In this document: piece after piece, positions 8,131-14,393 of the stretch
Numbering within the stretch: the first letter of the stretch is position 1
Layout of the letters: every line of letters starts with the position of its first letter
Source: ANME-2 cluster archaeon
GTDB taxonomy: Archaea > Halobacteriota > Methanosarcinia > Methanosarcinales > Methanocomedenaceae
Assembly: GCA_023544495.1 (NCBI GenBank)
Contig: JAMJFV010000010.1
Span: forward strand, 1 to 23,111
Reading direction: 5' to 3'
Length of the DNA: 23,111 nt
Notes under the pieces: generated by a model
Told to the model about the DNA's origin: nothing
Database searches by the model: none
The model's input: the letters and a program-made list of their open reading frames with translations, nothing else
Program-made: the position numbers and the translations under genes

Positions 8131-8147
8131 ATATATTTAAACTATAT
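8131..8147 (-). promoter_or_regulatory. Candidate TATA box of nop5
   Basis: ATATATTTAAACTATAT lies in the 46-bp gap between the JAMM gene and nop5, with its centre 26 bp from the nop5 GTG. This spacing would start transcription at or next to the first codon. If used, nop5 can be expressed apart from the upstream mmp2-JAMM pair. Confidence 0.45.
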
Positions 8148-8157
8148 GTTATTGAAA

Positions 8158-8571
8158 TTACAGTAATACTGCATTGCTGTCATCATCATCAAATTCGATA
8201 TCTAGCACATTAAGTGTTATTGAAATTCCGTTTGAGTCATAACACCGCCACGAACGCATATCATACGGTGCACCTGCAATGATGTTATGGCCACCGACCC
8301 TGGCAAACAGGGCAAGGTCGGCCCTTGATGGATTAGTATTTGATGTTGGATGGCTGTGAACAGAACCTGCGATACTGATATTTGGCATCATGAATAATCG
8401 TAGTGTGGCACTTATCCGGGACGACTCGGTGCCTGGCAGGAATATCACATCTTTTATTATACCTTCTTCGGCCCGCAATAGTCCTGCAAATTCTTTCGGT
8501 GCAGATGATTTTGAAACCTCAAGAATGAAATCCAGAGTAGACTTTGCAATACCTTTAACTTTGATCGTCAT
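8158..8571 (-). CDS. JAMM/MPN-domain metalloprotease-like protein
   Basis: The 137-residue protein is a single JAB1/MPN+ domain. It has the full zinc-protease motif: Glu27 in PKEFAGLL and H72-S-H74-x7-S82-x2-D85 in VHSHPTSNTNPSRADL. Archaeal stand-alone JAMM proteins cleave isopeptide or peptide bonds to small ubiquitin-like modifiers (SAMP proteins) in characterised cases; here that role is inference. The C-terminus carries an acidic run (DIEFDDDDSN). GTG (8577) and TTG (8574) codons lie just before the ATG at 8571; I chose the ATG because GAGGTG immediately upstream acts better as a ribosome site than as a start. Only 12 bp separate it from mmp2, so the two are probably co-transcribed. Confidence 0.87.
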   Translation of the reverse strand: MTIKVKGIAKSTLDFILEVSKSSAPKEFAGLLRAEEGIIKDVIFLPGTESSRISATLRLFMMPNISIAGSVHSHPTSNTNPSRADLALFARVGGHNIIAGAPYDMRSWRCYDSNGISITLNVLDIEFDDDDSNAVLL

Positions 8572-8583
8572 CAACACCTCAGG

Positions 8584-9579
8584 TTATCTGGCAGTGATCC
8601 CTGTGACAATGTCCTGTTCAAAGTCTAACAGCACCCGGCTTTCATTGCCACTTGTGATAGTCAGCTTTTTATCACCGGTTATCTCACCAATCACCCGGGC
8701 CGTAATGCCTGCTTCTTCGAACAGTGTGATACAGCGCATTGCATCTTCGGGTAATGACGTGACAATGTAGCCCGTGGCAGGATATATCTTCAGCCACTGT
8801 ATAAAGTCCAGACCGGAAGGTACAGGTATTTTGTCCAGGTCGACCACTGCTCCTTTGCCACTGGTCTCAAGCAACATGCCAAGCGTCCCCAGGGTACCAG
8901 GATTACTGATATCCTTCCCGGCAGTTACTGCATGTGCTTCCCCTATGGTCTGCATTACCATGTATTTTCCCCGTACATCTTCGGGTTCCTTCATGGTGGT
9001 TGTGTCCCAGCTATAGGGGGAATTGGGACCGACTTTGCCGACCATATCATAGGCAACGATAACCTGGTCGCCTACCCTTGCAGTATCGCTACGTATCAGG
9101 CAATCCTTCCTGGCTACACCGACAATGGCTACTGACAGGGAAAGATAAGGGGTGTCAGGATGCAGGTGTCCGCCCACCATAGGGACCCCGAATTTGGATA
9201 TGCCGTCCTTTATCCCGTTGAGCAACTGGATACATGCACCCTTGTCGCTGCTGGACAGTACATTGACCATACCCAATGGTCTGCCTCCCATGGCAGAGAT
9301 GTCGTTGACGTTGACCAGTACCGAACTGTAGCCCGCCCACCAGGGACTAGCATCAAGGAGCCTGCCCCAGATGCCGTCAGCAGCGAAGAGTATTACTTCA
9401 TCGCCGCCCGAGTCCAGCACTGCGGCGTCGTCCCCGAAATCTATGATACAGTTTCCGTACAGGGACCTGACCTGCTCGAAGATATTGGTAATATCAGAGA
9501 TAGAATGCTTCCGGGTAAGTCCTTCGAATGCCCGGATCTCATAGGCTATCGTATCAAGGTCCAGATGTGATTCCTCCAT
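8584..9579 (-). CDS. Methanogenesis marker protein 2 (PurM/AIR synthase-like)
   Basis: The 331-residue protein has the ATP-binding fold of the AIR synthase/selenophosphate synthetase/HypE superfamily: DFGDDAAVLD at 47-56, VNDISAMGGRPLGMVNVLSS at 91-110 and GGHLHPDTPYLSLSV at 136-150. Length and motifs fit methanogenesis marker protein 2, a single-copy PurM-like protein of methanogens whose reaction is not known; it is not PurM itself because the neighbourhood and N-terminus (YEIRAFEGLTRKHSISDI) are those of the marker family. The first and only good start is the ATG at 9579; no clear ribosome site precedes it. It heads a minus-strand group with the JAMM gene and nop5, and diverges from RNase HI. 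Confidence 0.82.
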   Translation of the reverse strand: MEESHLDLDTIAYEIRAFEGLTRKHSISDITNIFEQVRSLYGNCIIDFGDDAAVLDSGGDEVILFAADGIWGRLLDASPWWAGYSSVLVNVNDISAMGGRPLGMVNVLSSSDKGACIQLLNGIKDGISKFGVPMVGGHLHPDTPYLSLSVAIVGVARKDCLIRSDTARVGDQVIVAYDMVGKVGPNSPYSWDTTTMKEPEDVRGKYMVMQTIGEAHAVTAGKDISNPGTLGTLGMLLETSGKGAVVDLDKIPVPSGLDFIQWLKIYPATGYIVTSLPEDAMRCITLFEEAGITARVIGEITGDKKLTITSGNESRVLLDFEQDIVTGITAR

Positions 9580-9630
9580 ATGTATGCTGGGAGAATATTG
9601 TTTATGTTACTAAAACATTGTGAGTATATG

Positions 9631-10047
9631 ATGTCGAAATTTCAGAAGGTCTTTGTGGTAACTGACGGGGCTTCAAGGGGCAATCCCGGTGCTTCAGCCA
9701 TAGGATATGGGATATATGATAGTGATTGGAGTGTTGTTGAGGAAAAGGCCGAATACATTGGGAATGCAACAAACAATGAGGCCGAATACCGGGCATTGGT
9801 GGCGGCACTGGAACGCGCCGCACACTACTGTAAGGGCGAGGTTGAGCATTATTCTGATAGTGAACTGCTGGTCAAGCAGTTGAAAGGGCAATACAGGGTG
9901 AAAGCCGGAAATTTGAAGCCCCTGTTCGAAAAGGTCCTTAAAGTAAAGGGAAAATTCACATCAGTGAAACACCAGCATGTCCGCAGGACTGACAAGAGGG
10001 TGGCGAGGATCGATGGGCTGGTGAATGAGGCACTGGATGGTTACTGA
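9631..10047 (+). CDS. rnhA: Ribonuclease HI-like protein
   Basis: A 138-residue RNase H fold protein. Visible catalytic carboxylates are Asp12 in TDGASRGNPG, Glu50 in ATNNEAEYRALVAAL, Asp76 in HYSDSELLVKQL and Asp128 near ARIDGLVNEALD. Type HI enzymes degrade the RNA of RNA-DNA hybrids. ATGs at 9628 and 9631 are adjacent; GTGAG at 9620-9624 sits 6 nt before the second, which I prefer. A longer in-frame extension to 9580 adds a non-conserved stretch (MYAGRILFMLLKHC) that abuts the mmp2 start. A broken second copy of residues about 65-116 lies at 11499, on the other side of fprA. Confidence 0.92.
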   Translation: MSKFQKVFVVTDGASRGNPGASAIGYGIYDSDWSVVEEKAEYIGNATNNEAEYRALVAALERAAHYCKGEVEHYSDSELLVKQLKGQYRVKAGNLKPLFEKVLKVKGKFTSVKHQHVRRTDKRVARIDGLVNEALDGY

Positions 10048-10210
10048 TTCTCTCACTGGTCATCCTGATCCTGTTCACACCCCCCACCACAACCCGTTTT
10101 TGAATATGCATCAGATATCATTGAGTCAACTCCACAATCCATGACGATATTGCCACTGATGAATTGAACGATATGGGAAAAGCATTTTCTTTAACAGAAG
10201 CTTCATACCA
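10048..10210. other. Intergenic region between convergent rnhA and fprA
   Basis: No gene or RNA is supported in these 163 bp. A short T-run (CGTTTTTGAA near 10089-10098) may help end rnhA transcription. A pyrimidine-rich stretch with CACCCCCCACCACAAC lies just before it. Confidence 0.4.
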
Positions 10211-11395
10211 TCATTTCTTTAGATTCTTCGCGAATTGCTTCCCGAACAGTTTGCATTCTTCCAGTTCATCACCAGTCGGATTATACCTGAATTTGATCCC
10301 GGGGACAACCACCTCGATGCCGGCACTCTTCAGCCCTTCTTCAATAATACTCACCGACTCACCGGTCCAGCCATAACCACCAAATGCTGCTCCGACCTTA
10401 TTCTTGAACCGCAGGCCCTTCATAGTCTCTATCAGGGCACCCACAGACGAAAGCACCCTCCTGTTAATTGTCGGGGAACCGATTATGACACCTTTTGCCC
10501 TGAATATCTCTGTTATGACATCGTTCATATCACTCTTTGCAATATTGAACAACTTGCAGGGCACACCACTCTCTTTCAGACCGGATGCAATAGCTTCGGC
10601 CATGGACTTTGTCCCGTTCCACATGGTATCATAGGCAATAACAACAAAGTCCTCCTGGTACGCATCAGCCCATTCGTAATACTTCCCGACAATGTCCAGA
10701 GCATCCTTGCGCCATATCACGCCATGACTCGGTGCAATCATATCCACTGGCACATTCATTGCCTTGAACTCTTCGATCTTCTTTTTCACAAGGGAACTGA
10801 ACGGGGTCAGGATATTGGCATAATACTTGATCGCTTCCTGGAACAGTTCGCACTGGTCGACCTCGTCATTGTACATGGCAGATGTGGCATAATGCTGGCC
10901 GAAGGCATCATTGGGAAGCAAAAGGTCAGCCCCTTTAACATATGTGAACATGCTATCAGGCCAGTGCAGCATCGGAGCTTCCACAAAGACAAGCTCGTAT
11001 TTGCCTGTCTTCAATGTGTCACCCGTCTTTACTTCATTGAATTTCCAGTCCTTGTGATGATGTCGGTGGATCATATCATGCCCGTTCTTTGTGCAGTATA
11101 TCTCGACATCCGGTATCTGTGCCATGAGGTGTGTCAGACTTCCGGAATGGTCTGATTCGGAATGGTTCACGACAACAGCATCGATGTTATCAAGCCCGAA
11201 CTCTGCATCCAGCCTGGCTACGTATTCTTCCTTAAACGGAGTCCAGACTGTGTCCACAAGTACGTTCTTTTCGTCCTCTATAAGATAGCTGTTATAGGTA
11301 CTGCCGCGGTGTGTGGAATACTCCTCACCGTGGAATTTTTTAATTTCCCAATCCTTAATGCCCACCCAGAATATATTTTCTTTTATTTCTATCAT
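10211..11395 (-). CDS. fprA: F420H2 oxidase FprA (flavodiiron A-type flavoprotein)
   Basis: FprA reduces O2 to water with electrons from F420H2 and protects anaerobic methanogens from oxygen. The 394-residue protein has a metallo-beta-lactamase-like diiron domain with all ligands visible: His78, Glu80, Asp82 and His83 in NHSESDHSG, His144 in PMLHWPDSMF, Asp163 in PNDAFGQHYA and His224 in APSHGVIWRK. A flavodoxin domain starts near 251 with the FMN loop YDTMWNGTKSMAEAIA. Length is standard for the two-domain enzyme. The ATG at 11395 follows a GGGG-containing weak ribosome site. It is transcribed alone, towards rnhA, and lies between rnhA and a broken rnhA copy. Methanogens use the F420H2-oxidising type; NO reduction by some relatives is an alternative. 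Confidence 0.95.
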   Translation of the reverse strand: MIEIKENIFWVGIKDWEIKKFHGEEYSTHRGSTYNSYLIEDEKNVLVDTVWTPFKEEYVARLDAEFGLDNIDAVVVNHSESDHSGSLTHLMAQIPDVEIYCTKNGHDMIHRHHHKDWKFNEVKTGDTLKTGKYELVFVEAPMLHWPDSMFTYVKGADLLLPNDAFGQHYATSAMYNDEVDQCELFQEAIKYYANILTPFSSLVKKKIEEFKAMNVPVDMIAPSHGVIWRKDALDIVGKYYEWADAYQEDFVVIAYDTMWNGTKSMAEAIASGLKESGVPCKLFNIAKSDMNDVITEIFRAKGVIIGSPTINRRVLSSVGALIETMKGLRFKNKVGAAFGGYGWTGESVSIIEEGLKSAGIEVVVPGIKFRYNPTGDELEECKLFGKQFAKNLKK

Positions 11396-11422
11396 AGCCC
11401 CACTTCACTAATGTTGTAACAG

Positions 11423-11437
11423 ATATTGTACCAATAT
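11423..11437. promoter_or_regulatory. Inverted repeat in the fprA leader, possible operator
   Basis: ATATTG-TAC-CAATAT is a perfect 6-bp inverted repeat with a 3-bp spacer, 28-42 bp upstream of the fprA ATG. Its place between the likely promoter and the start codon would suit a repressor site. No regulator is identified. Confidence 0.3.
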
Positions 11438-11498
11438 GAAATACAATTACAGACAGACATTTGGTATTGTTCCTTTATAGTTATAGCGCAATGTTCAG

Positions 11499-11672
11499 TG
11501 CACATTACTGTAAAGATGAGGTTGAACATTATTCTGACAGTGAACTTCTTATCAAGTAATTGAAACAATACAGGGTGAAGGCCGGGAATTTGAAGCTATT
11601 GTTTGAGAAGGTCCTGAAGATGAAGGGAAAATTCGCATCACTTTTCGTCCAAAGTCACAAACCAGCATTTCC
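11499..11672 (+). pseudogene. RNase HI remnant (broken duplicate of rnhA)
   Basis: The sequence aligns with codons about 65-116 of the intact gene at 9631. It translates as AHYCKDEVEHYSDSELLIK, stop, LK-QYRVKAGNLKLLFEKVL and KMKGKFAS. By hand alignment of about 141 bases there are 23 substitutions (around 84% identity), most at third codon positions. Damage: the Gln codon after ELLVK has become TAA, one codon (GGG) is deleted, and about 13 bases are inserted after GKFAS, after which only some 20 bases still match. The N-terminal half, with Asp12 and Glu50, and the C-terminal helix are absent. The stop is TAA, so pyrrolysine read-through (TAG) does not rescue it. Same orientation as rnhA, so fprA is bracketed by direct repeats. 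Confidence 0.88.
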
Positions 11673-11711
11673 CATACAATGTATAAAGCCTGTTTCGGCT
11701 GCTTTCACACC

Positions 11712-12509
11712 CTACTTCCCCAGCCCCAGCACATCAGCCATCCCGTACACCCCGGCCGGCTGCCTCATCACCCATCCGGCAGCCATGACAGCCCCTCTGG
11801 CAAACGCCTGCCTGCTATGGGCCTGGTGCCGTACCTCGATGCGTTCACCATCACCAAAGAACATTACCGTATGGTCCCCCACCACATCGCCGCCCCGCAC
11901 GGCATGAATACCGATCTCATCACCCCGTGACGCAATTCCCTGGCGGCCGTACACATACTCCCTGCCGCCCAGTACATCATTGATGACCTGTGCAGCCTTC
12001 ACTGCAGTACCGCTGGGTGCATCCTTCTTCTTGTTGTGGTGAACCTCCATGATCTCCACATCGAACCCGTCCAGTTTTCCGGCAGCCTCCTTGAGCAATT
12101 CCCAGAAGACATTGACGCCCACTGCGAAGTTAGGCGAAATGACCGCAGCCACACCATTATCATTGATGGCCTGGCGCATCTGCCGCATCTGTGCCTCGTT
12201 AAAACCTGTGGTACCCACCACCATGTTGGCCCCGGCAGATGCCGCTCTGACCACATTCACGGCTGATGCTGTAGCAATCGTAAAATCTATAACAACCTGC
12301 GTACCCGAATCCTTGATCACCTTTTCCATATCATCAGGATCATATACAGCCACACCCAGCTGCCCGGAACCAATGGCTTCGCCCACATCCATACCTATAT
12401 TTGCAATATCAAATGCTGCCGAGAGTTCCATATCGTGCGCGGCAAAAATATTTCGGATGATAAGGGTTCCCATCCGGCCGCATGCGCCCGTGACTGCAGC
12501 CCGTATCAT
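11712..12509 (-). CDS. dapB: 4-hydroxy-tetrahydrodipicolinate reductase DapB
   Basis: DapB reduces the DapA product to tetrahydrodipicolinate with NAD(P)H in lysine/diaminopimelate synthesis. The 265-residue protein has the nucleotide-binding loop TGACGRMG at 7-14 and the catalytic/substrate block EVHHNKKKDAPSGTA at 155-169, with VVGTTGF at 97-103. Length is normal. The ATG at 12509 lies one base after the dapA stop (TAATATG), which implies translational coupling; GGGGCG within the end of dapA may serve as ribosome site. It is the last gene of the rps17e-dapA-dapB group. Confidence 0.95.
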   Translation of the reverse strand: MIRAAVTGACGRMGTLIIRNIFAAHDMELSAAFDIANIGMDVGEAIGSGQLGVAVYDPDDMEKVIKDSGTQVVIDFTIATASAVNVVRAASAGANMVVGTTGFNEAQMRQMRQAINDNGVAAVISPNFAVGVNVFWELLKEAAGKLDGFDVEIMEVHHNKKKDAPSGTAVKAAQVINDVLGGREYVYGRQGIASRGDEIGIHAVRGGDVVGDHTVMFFGDGERIEVRHQAHSRQAFARGAVMAAGWVMRQPAGVYGMADVLGLGK

Positions 12510-12510
12510 A

Positions 12511-13383
12511 TTACAGCGCCCCGATAGCCTTTAATTCTGCTATCAGCTTTGCTTCATTGTCGGTACTAATGGGTGCCAGGGGCAATCTCAGATGTCCTGC
12601 GGCCAGACCGATCAGTTCAGCCGCCCTTTTTACCGGTATGGGATTTGTTTCAAGGAACAGTGCATCGATCAGGGGTAGCAGTTCCTTTTCAATCCTCTCC
12701 GCCTCGGTCTTGTTCCCCTTCTTAAAAGCTGCAGCCATAGCCGCCATCTTTTCCGGTACAATATTTGCAGTCACACTGATAACTCCAGCGCCGCCCAGCT
12801 CCATTATAGGCAGGGTCATGGCATCGTCTCCCGAGAACAATATGAAATCCTCATCTTGGGTCAATGTGATGATCTCAGCTATCTGTTCCAGGTCGCCGCT
12901 TGCCTCCTTGATACCGATAATGTTGGGATGCCGTGCAAGCCTGGCTGCTACCTCAGGCTTCATATTGATGCACGTCCGGGAAGGTACATTATACAGTATC
13001 TGCGGAATATCTGCATTATCCGCTATCCTGGTGAAATGTCTTACCAGCCCTTCATCATTGGGTTTGTTGTAATAAGGCGTTATGAGTAATGCAGCATCAG
13101 CTCCCGCATCTGCTGCATACTGTGTAAGCTCAAGTGCCTCTGCAGTGCTATTTGAGCCAGTTCCAGCAACGACAGCCACAGGACTGTGATCCACTGTCAG
13201 TTCAATAAGGTCCTTATGTTCCTGAAAAGTAAGTGTGGCAGACTCACCGGTCGTTCCTGAAGGTACGATGCCTGAAATCCCCTTATTTGCGAGGAAATCG
13301 ATATTGGAGCGAACTCCATCTGTATCGATCACATCGTCCCTGGTGAAAGGGGTTATCAAAGCAACAAGTACGCCATCCAGCAT
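12511..13383 (-). CDS. dapA: 4-hydroxy-tetrahydrodipicolinate synthase DapA
   Basis: DapA condenses pyruvate with aspartate semialdehyde, the first committed step to lysine. The 290-residue product (MLDGVLVALITPFTRDDVID) shows GTTGES at 43-48, TPYYNKP near 102-108, Tyr131 in ILYNVPSRT and the Schiff-base Lys159 in IGIKEASGD. I chose the ATG at 13383 because it matches the family start (M-x-GVLVALITPF) and has GGGTGGT about 6 nt upstream; an ATG at 13398 would add MGGTG and would be just 3 bp from the S17e stop. Sits between rps17e and dapB in one operon. Confidence 0.95.
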   Translation of the reverse strand: MLDGVLVALITPFTRDDVIDTDGVRSNIDFLANKGISGIVPSGTTGESATLTFQEHKDLIELTVDHSPVAVVAGTGSNSTAEALELTQYAADAGADAALLITPYYNKPNDEGLVRHFTRIADNADIPQILYNVPSRTCINMKPEVAARLARHPNIIGIKEASGDLEQIAEIITLTQDEDFILFSGDDAMTLPIMELGGAGVISVTANIVPEKMAAMAAAFKKGNKTEAERIEKELLPLIDALFLETNPIPVKRAAELIGLAAGHLRLPLAPISTDNEAKLIAELKAIGAL

Positions 13384-13401
13384 ACCAGTACCACCCATAA
13401 T

Positions 13402-13596
13402 TTACCTGATATAGGGTTGTCTGTTCTTTTTCCTGGTGATGTATCCTGCTATGCGGTTCCTGATGACCTTGCTCTGAACATCAGTGAACTGGGTGACAAG
13501 AGGCTTGTTTGCCTCAAAATCACCGGTAAATACATCGCCCTTCTCATTCAATAATTGATTTGCAAGAGATTTAATATAACTTGGTCTGATTCCCAT
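13402..13596 (-). CDS. rps17e: 30S ribosomal protein S17e
   Basis: A 64-residue protein with the archaeal/eukaryotic eS17 sequence: MGIRPSYIKSLANQLL, then FEANKPLVTQFTDVQSKVIR and NRIAGYITRKKN. Length matches archaeal S17e (about 62-66). The ATG at 13596 has AGGAG about 9 nt upstream and gives the family's start; the in-frame extension to 13647 is not conserved. It begins an operon with dapA and dapB, an association I recall from other methanogens. A TATA-like box (about 13643-13655, minus strand) lies some 50 bp upstream. Confidence 0.95.
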   Translation of the reverse strand: MGIRPSYIKSLANQLLNEKGDVFTGDFEANKPLVTQFTDVQSKVIRNRIAGYITRKKNRQPYIR

Positions 13597-13642
13597 TTTG
13601 TGGCTCCTATGATTGTAATATGCCCTGCATACTACTCCACTA

Positions 13643-13655
13643 TTCATATATTTTG
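13643..13655 (-). promoter_or_regulatory. Candidate TATA box of the rps17e-dapA-dapB operon
   Basis: The minus-strand sequence AAAATATATGAAT lies about 50 bp upstream of the S17e ATG, and the 46-bp tandem repeat starts directly behind it. Assigned by composition and spacing. Confidence 0.4.
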
Positions 13656-13658
13656 TCC

Positions 13659-13763
13659 TTCATTGATATTCCTGCAGCGTCCCGATACTCTCAAGATGGT
13701 ACACTTCATTGATATTCCTGCAGCGTCTCGATACTCTCAAGATGGTACACTTCATTGATATTC
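13659..13763. repeat. 46-bp tandem repeat, 2.3 copies
   Basis: Copy 1 is 13659-13704 and copy 2 is 13705-13750; each starts TTCATTGATATTCCTGCAG and ends AAGATGGTACAC. They differ at one base (CGTCCCGAT against CGTCTCGAT). A third, partial copy covers 13751-13763. The unit length is not a multiple of three and the repeat lies between divergent genes, so it is not coding. It sits behind the S17e promoter and before the zinc-ribbon gene. Confidence 0.93.
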
Positions 13764-13821
13764 TCCATCAAAGGTTTTATGTACCAAAAATTAACATAAT
13801 TGAATGAGGGAGGTAGCAAAC

Positions 13822-13989
13822 ATGTGCAGTACTTCGATCAGTTTTTCCGCAATGCCCGAGGACATTGAAGCCCTGAAACAAAACAGTGCTATGTACTATT
13901 GCAGATCCTGCATGAAAGCTTTCATGAAAAAGGATGCAACACACTGTCCGGTGTGCGGTTCAACCAAAATCAAGTCCAGGATATCATAG
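13822..13989 (+). CDS. Small zinc-ribbon protein (function unknown)
   Basis: A 55-residue protein, MCSTSISFSAMPEDIEALKQ followed by a ribbon YYCRSCMKAF and THCPVCGSTKIKSRIS. Two CxxC knuckles about 15 residues apart predict one zinc site of the rubredoxin/zinc-ribbon kind. I chose the ATG at 13822 because GGGAGGT sits 7 nt upstream; an in-frame ATG at 13804 precedes that site and is unlikely. I do not recognise a specific family. It stands alone, downstream of the 46-bp repeats and convergent with the NifU-domain gene. Candidate roles (transcription or translation accessory, metal storage) are guesses. Confidence 0.72.
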   Translation: MCSTSISFSAMPEDIEALKQNSAMYYCRSCMKAFMKKDATHCPVCGSTKIKSRIS

Positions 13990-14058
13990 CTCCATCACCA
14001 GAGACTGGATACGGGTGATAATTCACACCATAGCAATCTAAAATACCTGAAATGAAAT

Positions 14059-14340
14059 CTATTTCACTGCTTCCACCTTTATTATTGGTACTTTTTCCTT
14101 TAATGCAGATTCCAGTGCCCCGACAATAGTACTCGTTGGTATACGGCACTTTCCGCATGAAATTCCCTCCCTTGTCCGGTAATCCCTCAAAAACGTACTG
14201 AAGGTAACAGGAACAGTGGTCCTCGTAATTCGTACTTTGACGATCCCATTTGAAATGTCTACAAGTTCAATATCCCCGCCATCGGCCTGGAGGCTCTTTT
14301 TGAATGTAGACATGATCTCTTTGATCGAATCTTCCAACAC
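14059..14340 (-). CDS. NifU C-terminal domain-like protein with an internal insertion
   Basis: The 93-residue protein starts like a Nfu/NifU C-terminal domain (STFKKSLQADGGDIELVDI, then NGIVKVRIT) and ends like one (CGKCRIPTSTIVGALESALK then EKVPIIKVEAV). Nfu domains carry a [4Fe-4S] cluster on a CxxC pair and pass it to target proteins. The oddity is about 20 extra residues (RTTVPVTFSTFLRDYRTREG) between the third strand and the CxxC, where the family normally reads TGACxxC. The start is unclear: GTG at 14340 or TTG at 14337 directly follow GGGGTGAG, and an ATG lies at 14313. It diverges from the 186-residue gene with 53 bp between. The insert may be real or reflect a diverged subfamily. Confidence 0.7.
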   Translation of the reverse strand: MLEDSIKEIMSTFKKSLQADGGDIELVDISNGIVKVRITRTTVPVTFSTFLRDYRTREGISCGKCRIPTSTIVGALESALKEKVPIIKVEAVK

Positions 14341-14393
14341 CTCACCCCTTTGATAAGATAATTATTTGCAGATGATGTGTAATATATATTGTT

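Larger units (their letters stand above)
11396..11711. other. Region upstream of fprA holding a promoter and an rnhA remnant
   Basis: This 316-bp gap contains no intact gene. From left to right: an inverted repeat at 11423-11437, an AT-rich box near 11471-11485 (CCTTTATAGTTATAGC) that could be the fprA promoter, the RNase HI remnant at 11499-11672, and 39 bp up to the end of dapB. Confidence 0.6.

Noticed and set aside
10130..10180. C/D-box-like sequence (ATGACGA, CTGATGA) between rnhA and fprA
   Set aside because: No matching D box and no terminal stem were found, so a guide RNA is not supported.
11499..11672. Pyrrolysine or other recoding that would keep the second rnhA active
   Set aside because: The internal stop is TAA, not TAG, a codon is deleted, a further insertion shifts the frame, and two of the catalytic acids are missing.
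11560..11907. A 115-codon open frame continuing from the RNase HI remnant
   Set aside because: Only its first 30 or so codons derive from RNase HI; the rest lies antisense to dapB. It is a by-product of the broken copy.
13555..13758. An open frame on the plus strand running through the 46-bp repeats
   Set aside because: The repeat unit is not a multiple of three, the frame covers the S17e 5' end on the other strand, and it has no ribosome site or recognisable domain.
13990..14058. GGTG...CACC pairing between the zinc-ribbon and NifU-like genes as a terminator
   Set aside because: Only four pairs with an 8-nt loop and no following T-run.
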